Shown in pieces: positions 33,656 through 45,208 of a stretch of 64,000 nucleotides of DNA. Each line of letters opens with the position of its first letter. Position 1 is the stretch's first letter. This stretch comes from Symbiodinium natans (taxonomy: Eukaryota > Sar > Dinophyceae > Suessiales > Symbiodiniaceae). The translations under genes were made by a program, and so were the position numbers. The notes under the pieces are model-generated. The model was given only the letters and a program-made list of their open reading frames with translations, had not been told where the DNA came from and made no database searches. Location of the stretch: contig CAJNDS010002735.1 of NCBI GenBank assembly GCA_905221605.1, positions 235,523 to 299,522 on the forward strand. Direction: 5' to 3'.

Positions 33656-36600
33656 AGAAGAAGAAAAAATAGTTGTTTCTGCATGTTCTTCTCACAGGAA
33701 CTCGGTAAGGGTGGAAAATAGAAGCCATAACTTTGACCTGGGGATTCAGGCCGGATAGGATGTGTGGTCTAGTTTATGCAGTAAGGGTCGTCATGTCGCA
33801 CATGTCCTCAGTTTTCCTCTGCCAGATTTGATGACCCCTCAGGCCGCTCGCAGCTTCAGCCAGATGTGAGGACGTACACCAACTTCGTACGTGCCCGGTC
33901 TGACATTGGCCGTGATCCTTCCAATAGCTGTTCTGCGAACCCGCCAAGCCCATGAGAACACATGTTCTTGTAACGCTTGGCAGCTTGCCGCAGCTTGCCC
34001 ATTCACGCACGGGACTAGGTGGTGTCTGCCCTTTGTCTGTGGAGTGGAGCGATTTCCGAGGCGCCTACGCCGCGGATTCACGACGCAAGGATGCCGAGGC
34101 AAATAGAAGCGCGTTTCCTGTGGACGAATTGAGAGCTTCTTGGCTCTAAGCGAGCCCCGAGGCGCTCCTGCTGCAAATGAAGGAGGAGGCGATCCGACCG
34201 GACGTGACATGCTACACGGCCCTGATGGACCGGACGGGGTTTGGAGTCATGATGTGCTGAGCATTCAGCTCATGGAGCATACGCACGCTCGAGAAGTGTA
34301 GTGTTCTTCAAAAGGCTTTCTTGCCTAACAATGCAGGAGGCGTAATGACAAAGGGAAACAGCGAGTGCTGAGTTGTTTAGCTTGGTGACGATGCACCCTT
34401 CGCCGGGCATGTTTTCAAGACGGGGCATAGTCGCCGCCCCTGAAGCACTGCCCAAGTAGGATTCTATCGGTAGCGGTTCGGCGCGCTTCTTGTATTGGAT
34501 GCTTGGTTGCTTTGCGAATTAGAACAGCCCTAGACCCTAACAAAGTCCCTGAGGACCTCTATGCAACGCTGAGGGACCGACAGGTGTTGACCTCAGCGTG
34601 TCGAGGTGTCTCTTTCTCGCTGTGTGTCTGATTCTTTGCCTCTACGCCTGCTTCTGTGCCTCCCGCTCTCGCTCGCCCTCTGTCCGTCTCTCGCTCGCTC
34701 GCCCTCTTTCCGTCTCTCACTCTCGCTCTCGCTCTCGCTCACCTGTGAGCTTAGGCTGCTGAAGGGCTGCTGACCAAGATGCGGCCAAATGTCGTTACCT
34801 ACGGCGCCCCTTGGCCAGACAAGGTTACGTAAAGGATTCAGACGCTCGACTAGTTTGTGATGTGGTTGGACAATGTTGGACATCATGTTGGTGCTGTCGG
34901 TGATTAGCGTCACTTGTCGCTGGTGATGGAGTTGATCTGATAAATCATAAGGTCATATCTACGTACATGAATATGTTGACATTGGAAAATAAGTATGTAT
35001 CATTTTTCTGCTATTGGATGGCTTAAGCTGATTCCAGACTTTTTGCCGTGCAATCGGTTCCTCAACATAGACACGACTCTGGGTGCTTTCCCTACCTGCC
35101 TGGAAAATGTGGCAGCAATGTGACAAAGCTAAAGAAGTATATACAGACATACGCACATACACACGTATAATGGTCATGGTTATGACCCATCCAGTAAGTA
35201 TTCTCAAAGTCTTCTGCAACACTCGCAAAAGTATTCTATTGATGTTGGGATACTCGGTTATGCCTTTTGGGTTGAGTGTCCCAAGCTCCCCTCGAAGGTG
35301 CTGCTGAAGCTATATGCGGCTGAGGGTGATGTCCAGAGTGCAGAAGCGGCGCTTCGGGACATGCGCCAAACCGCGCTGCAGCCGCAGCTCAGCTGAACTC
35401 TCGGCCCTTTGCATCAGCACACTTGCAGTTACTCTCACATACCCTGCGCCCAGGAACTTTCTTTGCTACACAGCCATATTGGGTGCCTACGCAAAGAAAG
35501 GTCATGTGCTGCGGTCGTGAATTCCACTCTTGTCTCAGGGTTGACCCCACAACCGCATGGCAAGCTGTGGTAGGTGATGTTGTCCGGGCACGGGACATGT
35601 TCAACGAACTCCGATCCAATGGTTGGCAACCCGATGTGGTCACGCAAAGCTACTCGCTGTTGAAATCTGGTTGCTGGGTGCCAAAGATAGGCGAGTCATT
35701 TACTTTGGTGCCCGCACGTGTCAAGATCTTGTGGACACTTGTTTATGACATCCAGCTACGTTTCGCACATCTTTGCAAAGGCACGCTGATCCTGGCCCAT
35801 GTCCGTGCTGGCGAACTTGACGGCGCCGAGGAAGTGTTGCAAAGGATGGCCGTCCAACACGTGCTCCCGAATGTGGCTCTGTTGGCAGAGCTTTTTCACT
35901 GCGTGACTTCTGAAAGCACTCCAGCTCCAAAACCAACACCCACGTTCTCTGGCACATTCTGCTTGTACGAACTTGCTGGCCGTCCTTGAGGATAGTCGCT
36001 AGCCGCTAGCCAAGGTCGTGTGCTATGCTACCCTTTTAGACGGCTATGCGCGCGCAGGCCAGGAGTAGGCCATTGGCTGAATCAAACAAAGTGTCTTCTT
36101 TGGAGGCGATGTGCCCAATGCCGAGCGCGTGCTGTCAGCGTTGCTTTCCCAGAGGCCAAGCTTGCAGAGTTCAGGGAAGGAGCGCGCGAACTTCCCCTTT
36201 GATCTGTGCGGGAAGGCTGCAGCCCAATGTCGTCGTGGCGTCGGCAATGGCAAAGTGCCGAGCAAACGCTGGTGACATGTCAGGCCCGGACTGTTTCACA
36301 CCTGGTTTGGTAATGTGGGTTATTCAGGCAGTTGCAAGTCCACGAGTGTTCGTTGCGGTTTCAGCCCACTTTCTTGTGCCGGCAAACGGCACGAAAGCAA
36401 TGTTGGCTCTTGATTCTCTCGGCTTCGTGCCATGTTGGGGAATTGCAGTTTGCACATCAAAGCGTTTTACCATCGCAGAGAAGCCGCCAGGAGCCACAGA
36501 GGAGCTGCGGTCCTTCCTTTCAGCTCGATTGGCGCCGAGCCAGCGCAGCTTTGGCCCTGTTCTGGCGGCGTGCGCCAGGCGGTCGGGCAGTATGTAAATG

Positions 36601-36745
36601 TCAGGAGATGAGGGCCGAAACCGCCCTCTCAGAGAGAGGTCTCTGGGTCATAAAAGAGCAAAAAGCATGCAGGACCGGCGAGGCTGCGGCGGCCGAGCGC
36701 CTCTGGGCGTTGGCAGCGGCGCAACGCTTGCAGCTGGACCGGAGA
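32949..36745 (+). CDS. Pentatricopeptide repeat (PPR) protein, many small exons
   Basis: PPR proteins bind organellar RNA through ~35-residue helical hairpins. PPR pieces recur on the + strand: P-D-L-I-S-Y-N-T-L-L-K-V (32,955-32,990); A-L-R-I-L-E-S-L-R-R-A-A-V-L-P-D-I (33,043-33,153); Q-P-D-V-R-T-Y-T-N-F-V (33,858-33,893); L-Q-M-K-E-E-A-I-R-P-D-V-T-C-Y-T-A-L-M-D (34,155-34,230); M-R-P-N-V-V-T-Y-G-A (34,770-34,803); L-Y-A-A-E-G-D-V-Q-S-A-E-A-A-L-R-D-M-R (35,300-35,395); Y-T-A-I-L-G-A-Y-A-K-K-G (35,465-35,502); V-R-A-R-D-M-F-N-E-L-R-S-N-G-W-Q-P-D-V (35,571-35,650); E-V-L-Q-R-M-A-V-Q-H-V-L-P-N-V (35,790-35,890); V-V-C-Y-A-T-L-L-D-G-Y-A-R-A-G-Q (36,017-36,066); N-A-E-R-V-L-S-A-L (36,105-36,145); L-Q-P-N-V-V-V-A-S-A-M-A-K (36,210-36,275); R-S-F-G-P-V-L-A-A-C-A-R-R (36,535-36,590); A-A-A-E-R-L-W-A-L-A-A-A-Q-R-L-Q (36,680-36,740). 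Frames shift between pieces, so introns or decay separate them. Start, stop and targeting peptide are unresolved. Confidence 0.75.
33517..33667 (+). repeat. (GAA)n trinucleotide repeat in an inferred PPR-gene intron
   Basis: About 150 bases of GAA/AGA with few interruptions, a purine strand able to form triplex DNA. Lys/Glu-rich and Leu/Ser-rich frames across it are artefacts of the repeat. Confidence 0.95.
34606..34741. repeat. Pyrimidine-rich (CTCTCG/TCTC)n tract in an inferred PPR-gene intron
   Basis: Imperfect TCTCGCTC and TCTGTGCC words over 135 bases, strongly pyrimidine on the + strand. Confidence 0.8.
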
Positions 36746-38270
36746 CCGGCGAGCCATCTGCCTTCCACCTTTTCTTCCTTTTCCTTTTTTGTGACATCGG
36801 CGCTTATGTTCTTCCTGTTCTTCATCTCCCTCGTTTGCTACTTTTTCTACTTACTTTCTTTTCACCCCCGATGCTTCCTTGCAACCGTAGAGCCCGCGTG
36901 AGGACAGCAGATGCAGCGCTGCGTTGTCACAAGCGCACGCGCGAAGTGAGAGCAAAAAACTACTTGCAGTACCTGGTGCCGATTCACCAGTATGGACAAC
37001 ATGTGTGTGTGTGTGTGTGTGTGTGCAAGTCCAATATCGGGCGATCTCGCTCATGTTCGGCCATTTGCCGCAGCTCCGTCGTTGTGCGCAGGCTCGGCAT
37101 GGGCGAAGACTGCAGGAGCCGGGACAGTCTGAGATGCAGTTCAGCCTCAACCAGTAATTGACGTGGTTCTTTCTGGTCAGAGCCCCCGTTGCTGCCTCCA
37201 TCTTGCTATTAAATCTGAGAACGTTTAGTGTCGACACCCAACTCCGCTGCTTCCCTGACTTCGGTGTCGTTTCAGGAGCAGCAGACGCACCCAGCGTTCT
37301 TCGTCCGATTGATTTATGCCACAACAGATGGTGCCGGCCTCAGTGGCTCAGGGCTCTAGCTCAGCAGGGATTGGGGTTTCAAACCCGACCGACACAAGGC
37401 CATAAAACATAAGGGCATCTGGGCCGAGGCTCAAATATCTTTACGCCGGAGTACCTGAACAGGATCCGCGAGATCGAAAAAAGGCCCAGTCTTGTTCAGG
37501 AGATTTCAGGACTTGTTCTTAAGGTTTGTGAGTCGCTACAGCTCTTTATGACACATGTCCTGTATGCATGACTCACTGTCCAGAATTCTCAACTTGCGTT
37601 TTTTTTCTACTAAACTGCTACGAGGCCTGTTGTCATTCTTGGTACAAGTCTTTACATGTTAGCGAATGGAGCTTAAAGGCTCCAGGAGATCAGTCCCATT
37701 TTTCTCCTTCGTTGCATTCTCTCTGCTGGCTTGAACAAGGGGATCTCATGATTTCTGGGCTGTAGAATTTTCGAGTCAGGGAAGGGCATGGGTCTTGAGG
37801 TACATGATGCACTGGTCTTCGTGGTTGCATGATGTGCCAGTTTGGGTGCATGTCTTCCGCTCCTATTTTGAGATATTTTTGGCTCGCCTAACATACTTCA
37901 GTCTCATTTAAGGTAGGGTGGTTGGCTCCTTTGAGGGACGCGAACAAACCTGGGGCCAAAGGCTGAGCACTGCATTCGTAGCTCTTCTTGACTGTGTGTG
38001 AGGCTCGAGGCGCTGCCTCGCTACCGGCATGTTTGCCTCAGGGCGGGAGACGGGCGCTGTGCGCGGCCCCTCTCGGATTCTCGGCAGACTTTCAGAGGAG
38101 GGTTGAGGAACCGGAGTCTGCACAGGGTTCGGCGTGAAAGGCTAGCAAGGCAAAGCATCGACGGACTTGGTAGCACTTGCTTTGGATAAGGGCTCGCCAA
38201 TTTGAACGCACTTCTGGGAATCCGGATGGGGTTGGTCAGACTTGGCGAAATTGCATAACGTGCGCATCAG
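36746..38270. other. No confident gene downstream of the PPR gene
   Basis: Contains a T-rich stretch (36,765-36,865), a (GT)n run at 37,003-37,025, and a tRNA-like sequence at 37,331-37,395. Frames near 38,000-38,200 overlap on both strands. No recognisable protein. Confidence 0.4.
37331..37395 (+). tRNA. Truncated tRNA-like sequence (pseudo-tRNA or SINE head)
   Basis: GTGCCGG at 37,331-37,337 pairs with CCGACAC at 37,389-37,395 at six of seven positions. Directly before the latter is a T-arm-like hairpin, stem TGGGG/CCCGA (four of five pairs) around loop TTTCAAA at 37,372-37,388. TGGCTCAGGG at 37,343 resembles an internal A box. Only 34 bases separate the acceptor strand from the T arm, about seven too few for a complete D arm and anticodon arm, so a functional tRNA is unlikely. 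Confidence 0.3.
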
Positions 38271-38273
38271 GCC

Positions 38274-40000
38274 GTGAACTATTTCTTTGCCAGTGTGGAT
38301 GCTAGCACAGGCAGGGTGCAGACAGCGCAGTCACTTGAAGCAGTGGGGAGTGAGATAGTGCGTCTTCCATCAAGTCATGGCGTGTCACGACAAGGCACAA
38401 TCACGCCGGATGGTCGAGGAGAACACCTTCTTCCCATTCAGGCTCATGGCGCATCATGGCAACCGTCATCGCGCGCAGCCACGCTGAATCCCACCCCTGC
38501 TGTCTCTTCTGGCCGTAGTTTGTCACGCGGCAGGCAATCTTGGCCAATCTTGGCAAGTTCAACTCCTACTTCGTGGATAGGCGACTGGGGCATTCGGGAG
38601 GTCGAACTTGATGTCTGCTGCAAACGGCAAGTGCACCAGCTACATCCAGCCACCCGCTGTTGGTGTTCGACTCCTTGGACTTCAGGTACTTCGGCGTCTC
38701 TTCGGGCCAACTGAAGAGTGCAAGGGCCCAAGGGTTCTCAGCTGTATGTGCTTGTGTGTTAGTTGATTCTTCGAGGCCCTTGAGGGGAACATTACTCGCA
38801 GCGTGCTCCGCTTCGGATTGCCCTTAAGGTGGGGGTGTGCTTGCGTCGCGGAAGTTGCGTGTTGTCGTCGTGTCACATGCTGCCACTGTAGTGAAACAAA
38901 CTGCCCCTTTCCAGGGGATTTCACGACACGGTGGCCGCTTGGACTTGCCAAAGCCCAATAAGTCCTACTAATGTTTCATTCGCCATCTTGTCCATCTTTT
39001 TCTTTTCTCAGGCCCAGGGCGAAACCTGCTAAGCCTTACCAAGCGTCTGAGGATCACCGCCAAGCGGAGATCTTCGGGGAGTTTGTCAGGGACGAGACGG
39101 GCTCTTGGCATGCTCTCGGAACTCCGACTTGACTGGTGGAGTGCTGCTTCGACATGTTACACTGCTTCGAGGCTGCGGCCCTACCTGATCGAGGCTTCCT
39201 CCCAGGCTTTGGCTGTGGTGTCTCTGAAGCAAAGTGTCCGTCAGCAGCATCCTTAAGCATCGTGCAGCTGGCCAAGCGGCTGAGCTTTAAAAGTCTTCTG
39301 TGAGATGCTGTGTGCCAGAAGCTACGCGTCTACTACTATGGGGACCAGGTGACGCAGTTGGAGGCTTGGTGAGGTATGACCACAGTTCCGTTTAGCTGAC
39401 ACACGCTCTTGACGCCTCGGCTTAGGGAGATGTGGCACAGTGCATCCAGTTGGTCAGTCAACAAGCTGTCATTCCACCTGTAAGTGCCTGCGGCAACATT
39501 GAAACGAAAGTTGTCATCCCTTGTGCAGGTTGAAGCGACAGTCTGGCACGATGCAGCCTACGCCATCGGGCTTGCGGTCTCAGTTTTCCTCCACTTCTAT
39601 TCTTTTTTTTGGGGGCAGGGGGTGGGTACTGGGAGGGGGCTCCGCGAGGAACGTCCTCGTAACTTCGAGGTCGCTGCTGTTCATCTTCATCTATTTGGTT
39701 TTCTACCTCAGGCAGGGCTCTGGCAGTCAGATGGTTCTCAAGACGACGTCGGTGGCCTCGCTTCGCGCTTCGATGTCTGTGTGCGGTGTAACAGGTCCGT
39801 CGTGCTGACCGTCATGGCCTTGTTCTGCATAGCTCTATCATTTCCCATATCGTGCGCCAGGGCGGCACGCATGGTCTTGGCATGTCTTGCTTGGCATGTC
39901 TTGCGCTCTGTCCCGGAACTGCCGACCCCAAAGCCTCAGGCTGAACGGAGATCCCACGAGCGCCATCATGTCTGCACCAGGGAAGTCTTGAACTAGAAGA
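38274..40000 (+). other. Exon-like fragments of an unknown gene
   Basis: Several + strand stretches have coding-like character without a family: N-Y-F-F-A-S-V-D-A-S-T-G-R-V-Q-T-A-Q-S (from 38,274); R-Q-A-E-I-F-G-E-F-V-R-D-E-T-G-S-W-H-A-L (39,055-39,130); G-D-V-A-Q-C-I-Q-L-V-S-Q-Q-A-V-I-P-P (39,427-39,480); V-E-A-T-V-W-H-D-A-A-Y-A-I-G (39,530-39,575). The third resembles a PPR helix, so this could be a further repeat-protein gene. The evidence is weak. Confidence 0.3.
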
Positions 40001-41261
40001 AACATGGCTACTTGAAGCGGGCACTAGGTCACTAGGTTTCTTATGCCTGGCAAGTAGACATTGCTTTTGCGCCTGATGCTGGCTGGGAAGCGGCGGGTTT
40101 TAGCCCTCGCCTGGCAGCTGCTCAGCTGCACATCGGGAAACGATGTCGGCCCTCGCTGAGGGAATGTGCGCAACAGCGACGTGTCCAGGGTGAAGGGGTC
40201 TTGCTTTCTTTCGAGGAAAGATGTGCTGGAGTTATCTAAGCGAACCGAACCGCCAGCGATAATGCGCAAGCTAAGTCGAAGTGCTCGGATATCCCAGGAC
40301 ATATGTTCCACAACATGCTAAACATGGATAGTTTAAATACCTAATTGACAACACTCTGACGAAGCGTTTGGAAAGTGCATGAGTAGATTTCTGATGCCGT
40401 GACGCCATGTTATACTTGTACTACTGCACATGCCCAGGCCTTCCATTGCCGCGACTACCCGCTCAGTGATGGGTGCCCCTTTGCTGCAAGGTGGCTGCGC
40501 ATGAAACTCCAATTTGAAGCCACGACCAGAATCAGTGAGCAAAAGCTGAGAACTCTGCCTGTCGGCTCAGTCAAAAGCAATTCACAAATCCTCTCGAGAA
40601 CGTTCTCACAGCTGCTTAGCGAAGATTTTTGTGACCCCCCTACCCGAGGCTGCAGCGCGGTCGAGTGCAGAAAGTGCCCCGGACGACGCACAGGAGAGCG
40701 GTGTTTTCGGGGGCACATGAAGCTAGGAAGACTCAGAGAAGGCGATAGAACGCGACAAAGACTGCCAGGACGACACGGCTGGCCAGCCAGCAGCGCTCCA
40801 GCGGTGGAGCCTTGGCAAAGCCTTGGCAAAGCCTTGGCGGTTGTGACGGTTGTGGTTCAAATAGGAGGAGTTTGCATCCGAACTGTCTGGAGAAGCCTCC
40901 AGGCAAAGCTACATAAAAAGACAGCTGCTCCATGCAGCAGTCGCGCCATTCTGAATCCGTTTTTGTTTGTGACCCAAATGAGATCTGACCAAAGGTGCGT
41001 TCCTGAAGTTCCAGGCCTCCGACAGCTTTTGTGCAGTCAGATGCAGCATCGGTTCATGATGTTCATGTGAGTTTGCAGGGATTTGCAGGGTGCACGTCAC
41101 TCTCTTGTAGCAGCAACGACTCCCAGATGACCGCTTTCATGTTTAATGCTTGAAGTCTGTGATCTGCAACGCCCTCAAGACATGCTAGGTCTAGGTGTCG
41201 AGCTTGTAGGAGTGCTGCTGTGTTCCGAACTTTTTGAGTAGGCTCAGAGCCAAGACACCGG

Positions 41262-41330
41262 GAAAGATCCAGTTTCAAGCCATGGCAGGCTCAGCTGCTG
41301 AGCATGCCATGGCTCGAAACTGGATCTTTC
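41262..41330. repeat. Near-perfect 69-nt palindrome (26-bp arms)
   Basis: Left arm 41,262-41,287 begins GAAAGATCCAGTTTC and ends GCCATGGCA; right arm 41,305-41,330 is its reverse complement with a single mismatch (TCAAG against TCGAG). The 17-base centre GGCTCAGCTGCTGAGCA is itself nearly palindromic, so almost the whole element can fold as one cruciform or RNA hairpin. Confidence 0.95.
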
Positions 41331-42071
41331 GAGTCTCAGAGAACACAAGAGTCACAAGACACTCTCTTCCTCACGAGCACCCGTAGGTTGTGCAGGCCAC
41401 TGCCTCTCCTTAATGCAAAGGAGGCAAGAGAAGCGTTCCACAGTCGATCACGGTCTACACACAGCACTTTTGACACTTGGCTCTCATGAGCATCCAATTG
41501 CTTTGACTGCTGTTGAGTCATGGTATACATGTATAGTATTCAATCGGAAAAGAGCAAAGCAGCTGGGCCAATCGTACTACAACTCTGCCTGGCAATCGGA
41601 TTTCAACCCCATCCTGGCCGGAATCAGGATGTTGTCATCCTGGAGACCACAACTGTCACATGCTACGTGAACAGAGCTGCAAAATTGCAAACAAAAGCAG
41701 CTTCAGGCACCTGCCCTGCCTGCCCTGTGAGGCATGGATGAGCTTGGCACCTGCGACTTGTGGCACGCGCTTCTCTCCAAAGAGGCAGAGGCTTTGTGTA
41801 GGTTGGGATGTTCCCCCTTGTACTAACAGTCCTTAGTAGGGATTAATGTCAGGTTTAGACTTTGTGTCGTTTTTCAGGAGCTACGGCTCGAAGAACTGTG
41901 AGGCGTGCCAGGTTCATCCTTGGCCTCCGTTGGAGGGAACAGCGTCCACACCATGCACACGCAAGGGCAGCTTAGGAACCACAGAGCAGTGGGTAAACGG
42001 ATTTTCTTTAAGGGCCTTGAACTGCTGGCTGTGAAGCTTGTGCCCTTAAGCCCGGACTACACCCAGCGTTT

Positions 42072-42075
<4 letters not shown>

Positions 42076-42130
<55 letters not shown>
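42076..42130 (+). repeat. (TC)n microsatellite
   Basis: About 27 uninterrupted TC dinucleotides ending TCTCTCTCCAGG. The polypyrimidine run followed by CAG looks like an extreme splice acceptor, so the sequence after 42,132 could be an exon start; this is not proven. Confidence 0.9.
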
Positions 42131-42131
<1 letters not shown>

Positions 42132-43534
42132 GGCCTTGAGGTTAAAGCCTTCAGCCTTGAGCTTGAAATCATCATCTCAGGGCTACGTGCGCCTATGCAG
42201 CTTCTCCGGTGTGCGGATACGGCGCTGGTGCTCCTGGCGGCAGCAGAAGGAGGCTTGTTTGGGTCTTAGCTGAAGGCGTGAGGGTTGATCCTGACATGGT
42301 CAGGTGTGCATGAGTCCTTGCCCCCAACCTCCTAACCTGCCACAAGGAATCTCAGTTAGCCACAGTCATTCTTCCTCCTGCGTGGACACTTCTGGGCCTG
42401 CCTTGCATTTTGTGTGCAAAGCATTCGAAAGTCCATGTCCCAACATGTTCTTTTGCGTGTTTTTTTTGCCTAGAATCTAGAATATCTAGACCCGCTTGCA
42501 AGTCTGGCAGGGTCGCCCGACCAGTGCCTCTGCTGTCTGGTGCAGTCCAGACTTCGAGGACACTCTCATTGGGGGTCACGACAGCTTTCCGCTTTATTTC
42601 TCGTCCTCAGCCAATGGAGCATTGCCAAGGCATTTTTTCGAGCGATAGACGCAAAGAGTACCGCGACAGAACCGTGTGTCAAGCTGCATGGCAGCCATGG
42701 GTGCACAAAAATTAGCAGCAGCGCTACATTCCTGACAGCTGTCCATAGTTGAGGAGGACTCTGATCCATGGGCTGCACCCGTGCCTGAGTGACTTGCTGC
42801 TGGGACAGGGTTGCTTCCTCCGGCCCCACCTACGCGTTTCAAGATAATGCTCGGTCGTGACAGCCGTAGCTAAAATCCAGACATGCTGACATGCGTCCGC
42901 GGCTCATGACTGCAAGCGGAGACCTCTAAGCGAGTGGCAGGAATGCTGCTTCTCTTCTACCCTCATTTGAAAGATTTTGAAAGACAATGTTTCTGGACAT
43001 TGTTGAGTTCCATATGAATGGCGAGTTTCTCGTTGGCTAGGGCCTCTGCCGACTGCCACCAGCAGCTGCTCCACAGGAGCAGTTTGCGCGGAGTGAAAGG
43101 GAGCAGACAGGAAGCCGATGGAAGGGGTCACACAGCAAGAGGAAAAGCATGGAGCCGTCTGCTCGTTCTGCAGGTTTGGGTGAGCTTCAGGTCGATTTTA
43201 TTCTGCACCGTTTCGTTGCTAAGCATGAAGCCGGTGCCATAAGGTTGAGAGCGTCGTGTCCACATTTCAAAAACCCAGCGCTCGCCAGGTATGCTTGCTA
43301 CTGCTTCGTGTACGGCCACGGCAAGATGATTGCGATCAACTTCTTGCAGCTTGGCCAAGCATCTGCCAGAAATTGTATTGCAGACGATCGCAGATGGTAG
43401 ACAGGCGCCCCTGAAGGTATTCTATGGGTTGGAAAGGTTAGACGGGGCAGCGACGGCCGAACATTGTGGCTTTAGCTGCTCGGATTCTTTTCTTGTTCTG
43501 ACGCGGTGATCGTGCAACTTGCATCTTCTGAGCA

Positions 43535-45208
43535 CCGTGAGAAAGCAGCATTCGTCCCTGTCCCGCCAAGCCGAGTGGCTTCGGCTGCCGTGTTAAATGG
43601 AAGTCTTCAGTTTGTATTCTCTGAGTAAGGGTCGCGCATGTTGTGCTGGCGAATGGGCATGTGGTAGCTTTTCGGCAAGTGTTGCTTTCGCCGATGCGCT
43701 GACTTCACGATGAAGAAACAACATCCGTCCCAGCCAAGCCGAGTGGCTTCGGCTGCCGTGACGAATGGAAGTCTTCAGTTTGTATTCTCTGAGCAAGGGT
43801 CGCGCATGTTGTGCTGGCGAATGGGCATGTGGTAGCTTTTCGGCAAGTGTTGCTTTCGCCGATGCGCTGACTTCACAATGAAGAAACAACATCCGTCCCA
43901 GCCAAGCCGAGTGGCTTCGGCTGCCGTGACGAATGGAAGTCTTCAGTTTGTATTCTCTGAGCAAGGGTCGCGCATGTTGTGCTAGCGAATGGGCATGTGG
44001 CAGTTTTTCGGCAAGTGTTGCTTTCGCCGATGCGCCGACGTCACGATGAAGAAACAACATCCGTCCCAGCCAAGCCGAGTGGCTTCGGCTGCCGTGATGA
44101 ATGGAAGTCTTCAGTTTGTATTCTCTGAGCAAGGGTCGCGCATGTTGTGCTGGCGAATGGGCATGTGGTAGCTTTTCGGCAAGTGTTGCTTTCGCCGATG
44201 CGCTGACTTCACGATGAAGAAACAACATCCGTCCCAGCCAAGCCGAGTGGCTTCGGCTGCCGTGATGAATGGAAGTCTTCAGTTTGTATTCTCTGAGCAA
44301 GGGTCGCGTATGTTGTGCTGGCGAATGGGCATGTGGTAGCTTTTCGGCAAGTGTTGCTTTCGCCGATGCGCTGACTTCACGATGAAGAAACAACATCCGT
44401 CCCAGCCAAGCCGAGTGGCTTCGGCTGCCGTGATGAATGGAAGTCTTCAGTTTGTATTCTCTGAGCAAGGGTCGCGCATGTTGTGCTGGCGAATGGGCAT
44501 GTGGTAGCTTTTCGGCAAGTGTTGCTTTCGCCGATGCGCTGACTTCACGATGAAGAAACAACATCCGTCCCAGCCAAGCCGAGTGGCTTCGGCTGCCGTG
44601 ACGAATGGAAGTCTTCAGTTTGTGTTCTCTGAGCAAGGGTCGCGCATGTTGTGCTGGAGAATGGGCATGTGGTAGCTTTTCGGCAAGTGTTGCTTTCGCC
44701 GATGCGCTGACTTCACGATGAAGAAACAACATCCGTCCCAGCCAAGCCGAGTGGCTTCGGCTGCCGTGACGAATGGAAGTCTTCAGTTTGTATTCTCTGA
44801 GGAAGGGTCGCGCATGTTGTGCTGGCGAATGGGCATGTGGTAGCTTTTCGGCAAGTGTTGCTTTCGCCGATGCGCCGACGTCACGATGAAGAAACAACAT
44901 CCGTCCCAGCCAAGCCGAGTGGCTTCGGCTGCCGTGACGAATGGAAGTCTTCAGTTTGTATTCTCTGAGCAAGGGTCGCGCATGTTGTGCTGGCGAATGG
45001 GCATGTGGTAGCTTTTCGGCAAGTGTTGCTTTCGCCGATGCGCTGACTTCACGATGAAGAAACAACATCCGTCCCAGCCAAGCCGAGTGGCTTCGGCTGC
45101 CGTGACGAATGGAAGTCTTCAGGTTGCATTCTGTGAATATGGTTCGCGCATGAAGTGCCGGCGAATGGGTATGTGGTAACGATTCGGCCAGTGTCGCTTT
45201 CGCTGGTC
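43535..45208. repeat. 168-bp satellite, about ten copies
   Basis: The landmark GTGGCTTCGGCTGCCGTG recurs ten times at ~168-bp spacing. Inner copies differ at only a few positions each; the first (from about 43,535) and last (to about 45,208) are more diverged, typical of unequal exchange. Because 168 is 3 x 56, one minus-strand frame stays open for 491 codons (43,593-45,068) with a 56-residue unit starting M-L-F-L-H-R-E-V-S-A-S-A-K. The frame has no known domain and opposes all recognised genes, so I treat it as a satellite, not a CDS. Variants between copies include CGCTGACTTC/CGCCGACGTC and TGATGAA/TGACGAA. Confidence 0.95.

Larger units (their letters stand above)
40001..43534. other. No confident gene; palindrome and (TC)n inside
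   Basis: Open frames on both strands (for example + 40,399-41,070 and minus 40,455-40,829) overlap and lack motifs. The region includes the palindrome at 41,262-41,330 and the TC microsatellite at 42,076-42,130. A + strand stretch at 43,180-43,390 (L-Q-V-D-F-I-L-H-R-F-V-A-K-H-E-A-G) may be an exon of unknown kind. Confidence 0.35.

Noticed and set aside
33306-33758. Lys/Glu-rich and Leu/Ser/Phe-rich frames
   Set aside because: Produced by the GAA repeat.
40399-41070. 223-codon + strand open frame as a gene
   Set aside because: Low-information Arg/Cys/Ser-rich composition, overlapped by an equally plausible minus-strand frame, no motif.
43593-45068. 491-codon minus-strand open frame as a protein gene
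   Set aside because: It coincides with the 168-bp satellite, has no known domain and opposes all recognised genes. Kept as a repeat, with the open frame noted as a finding.
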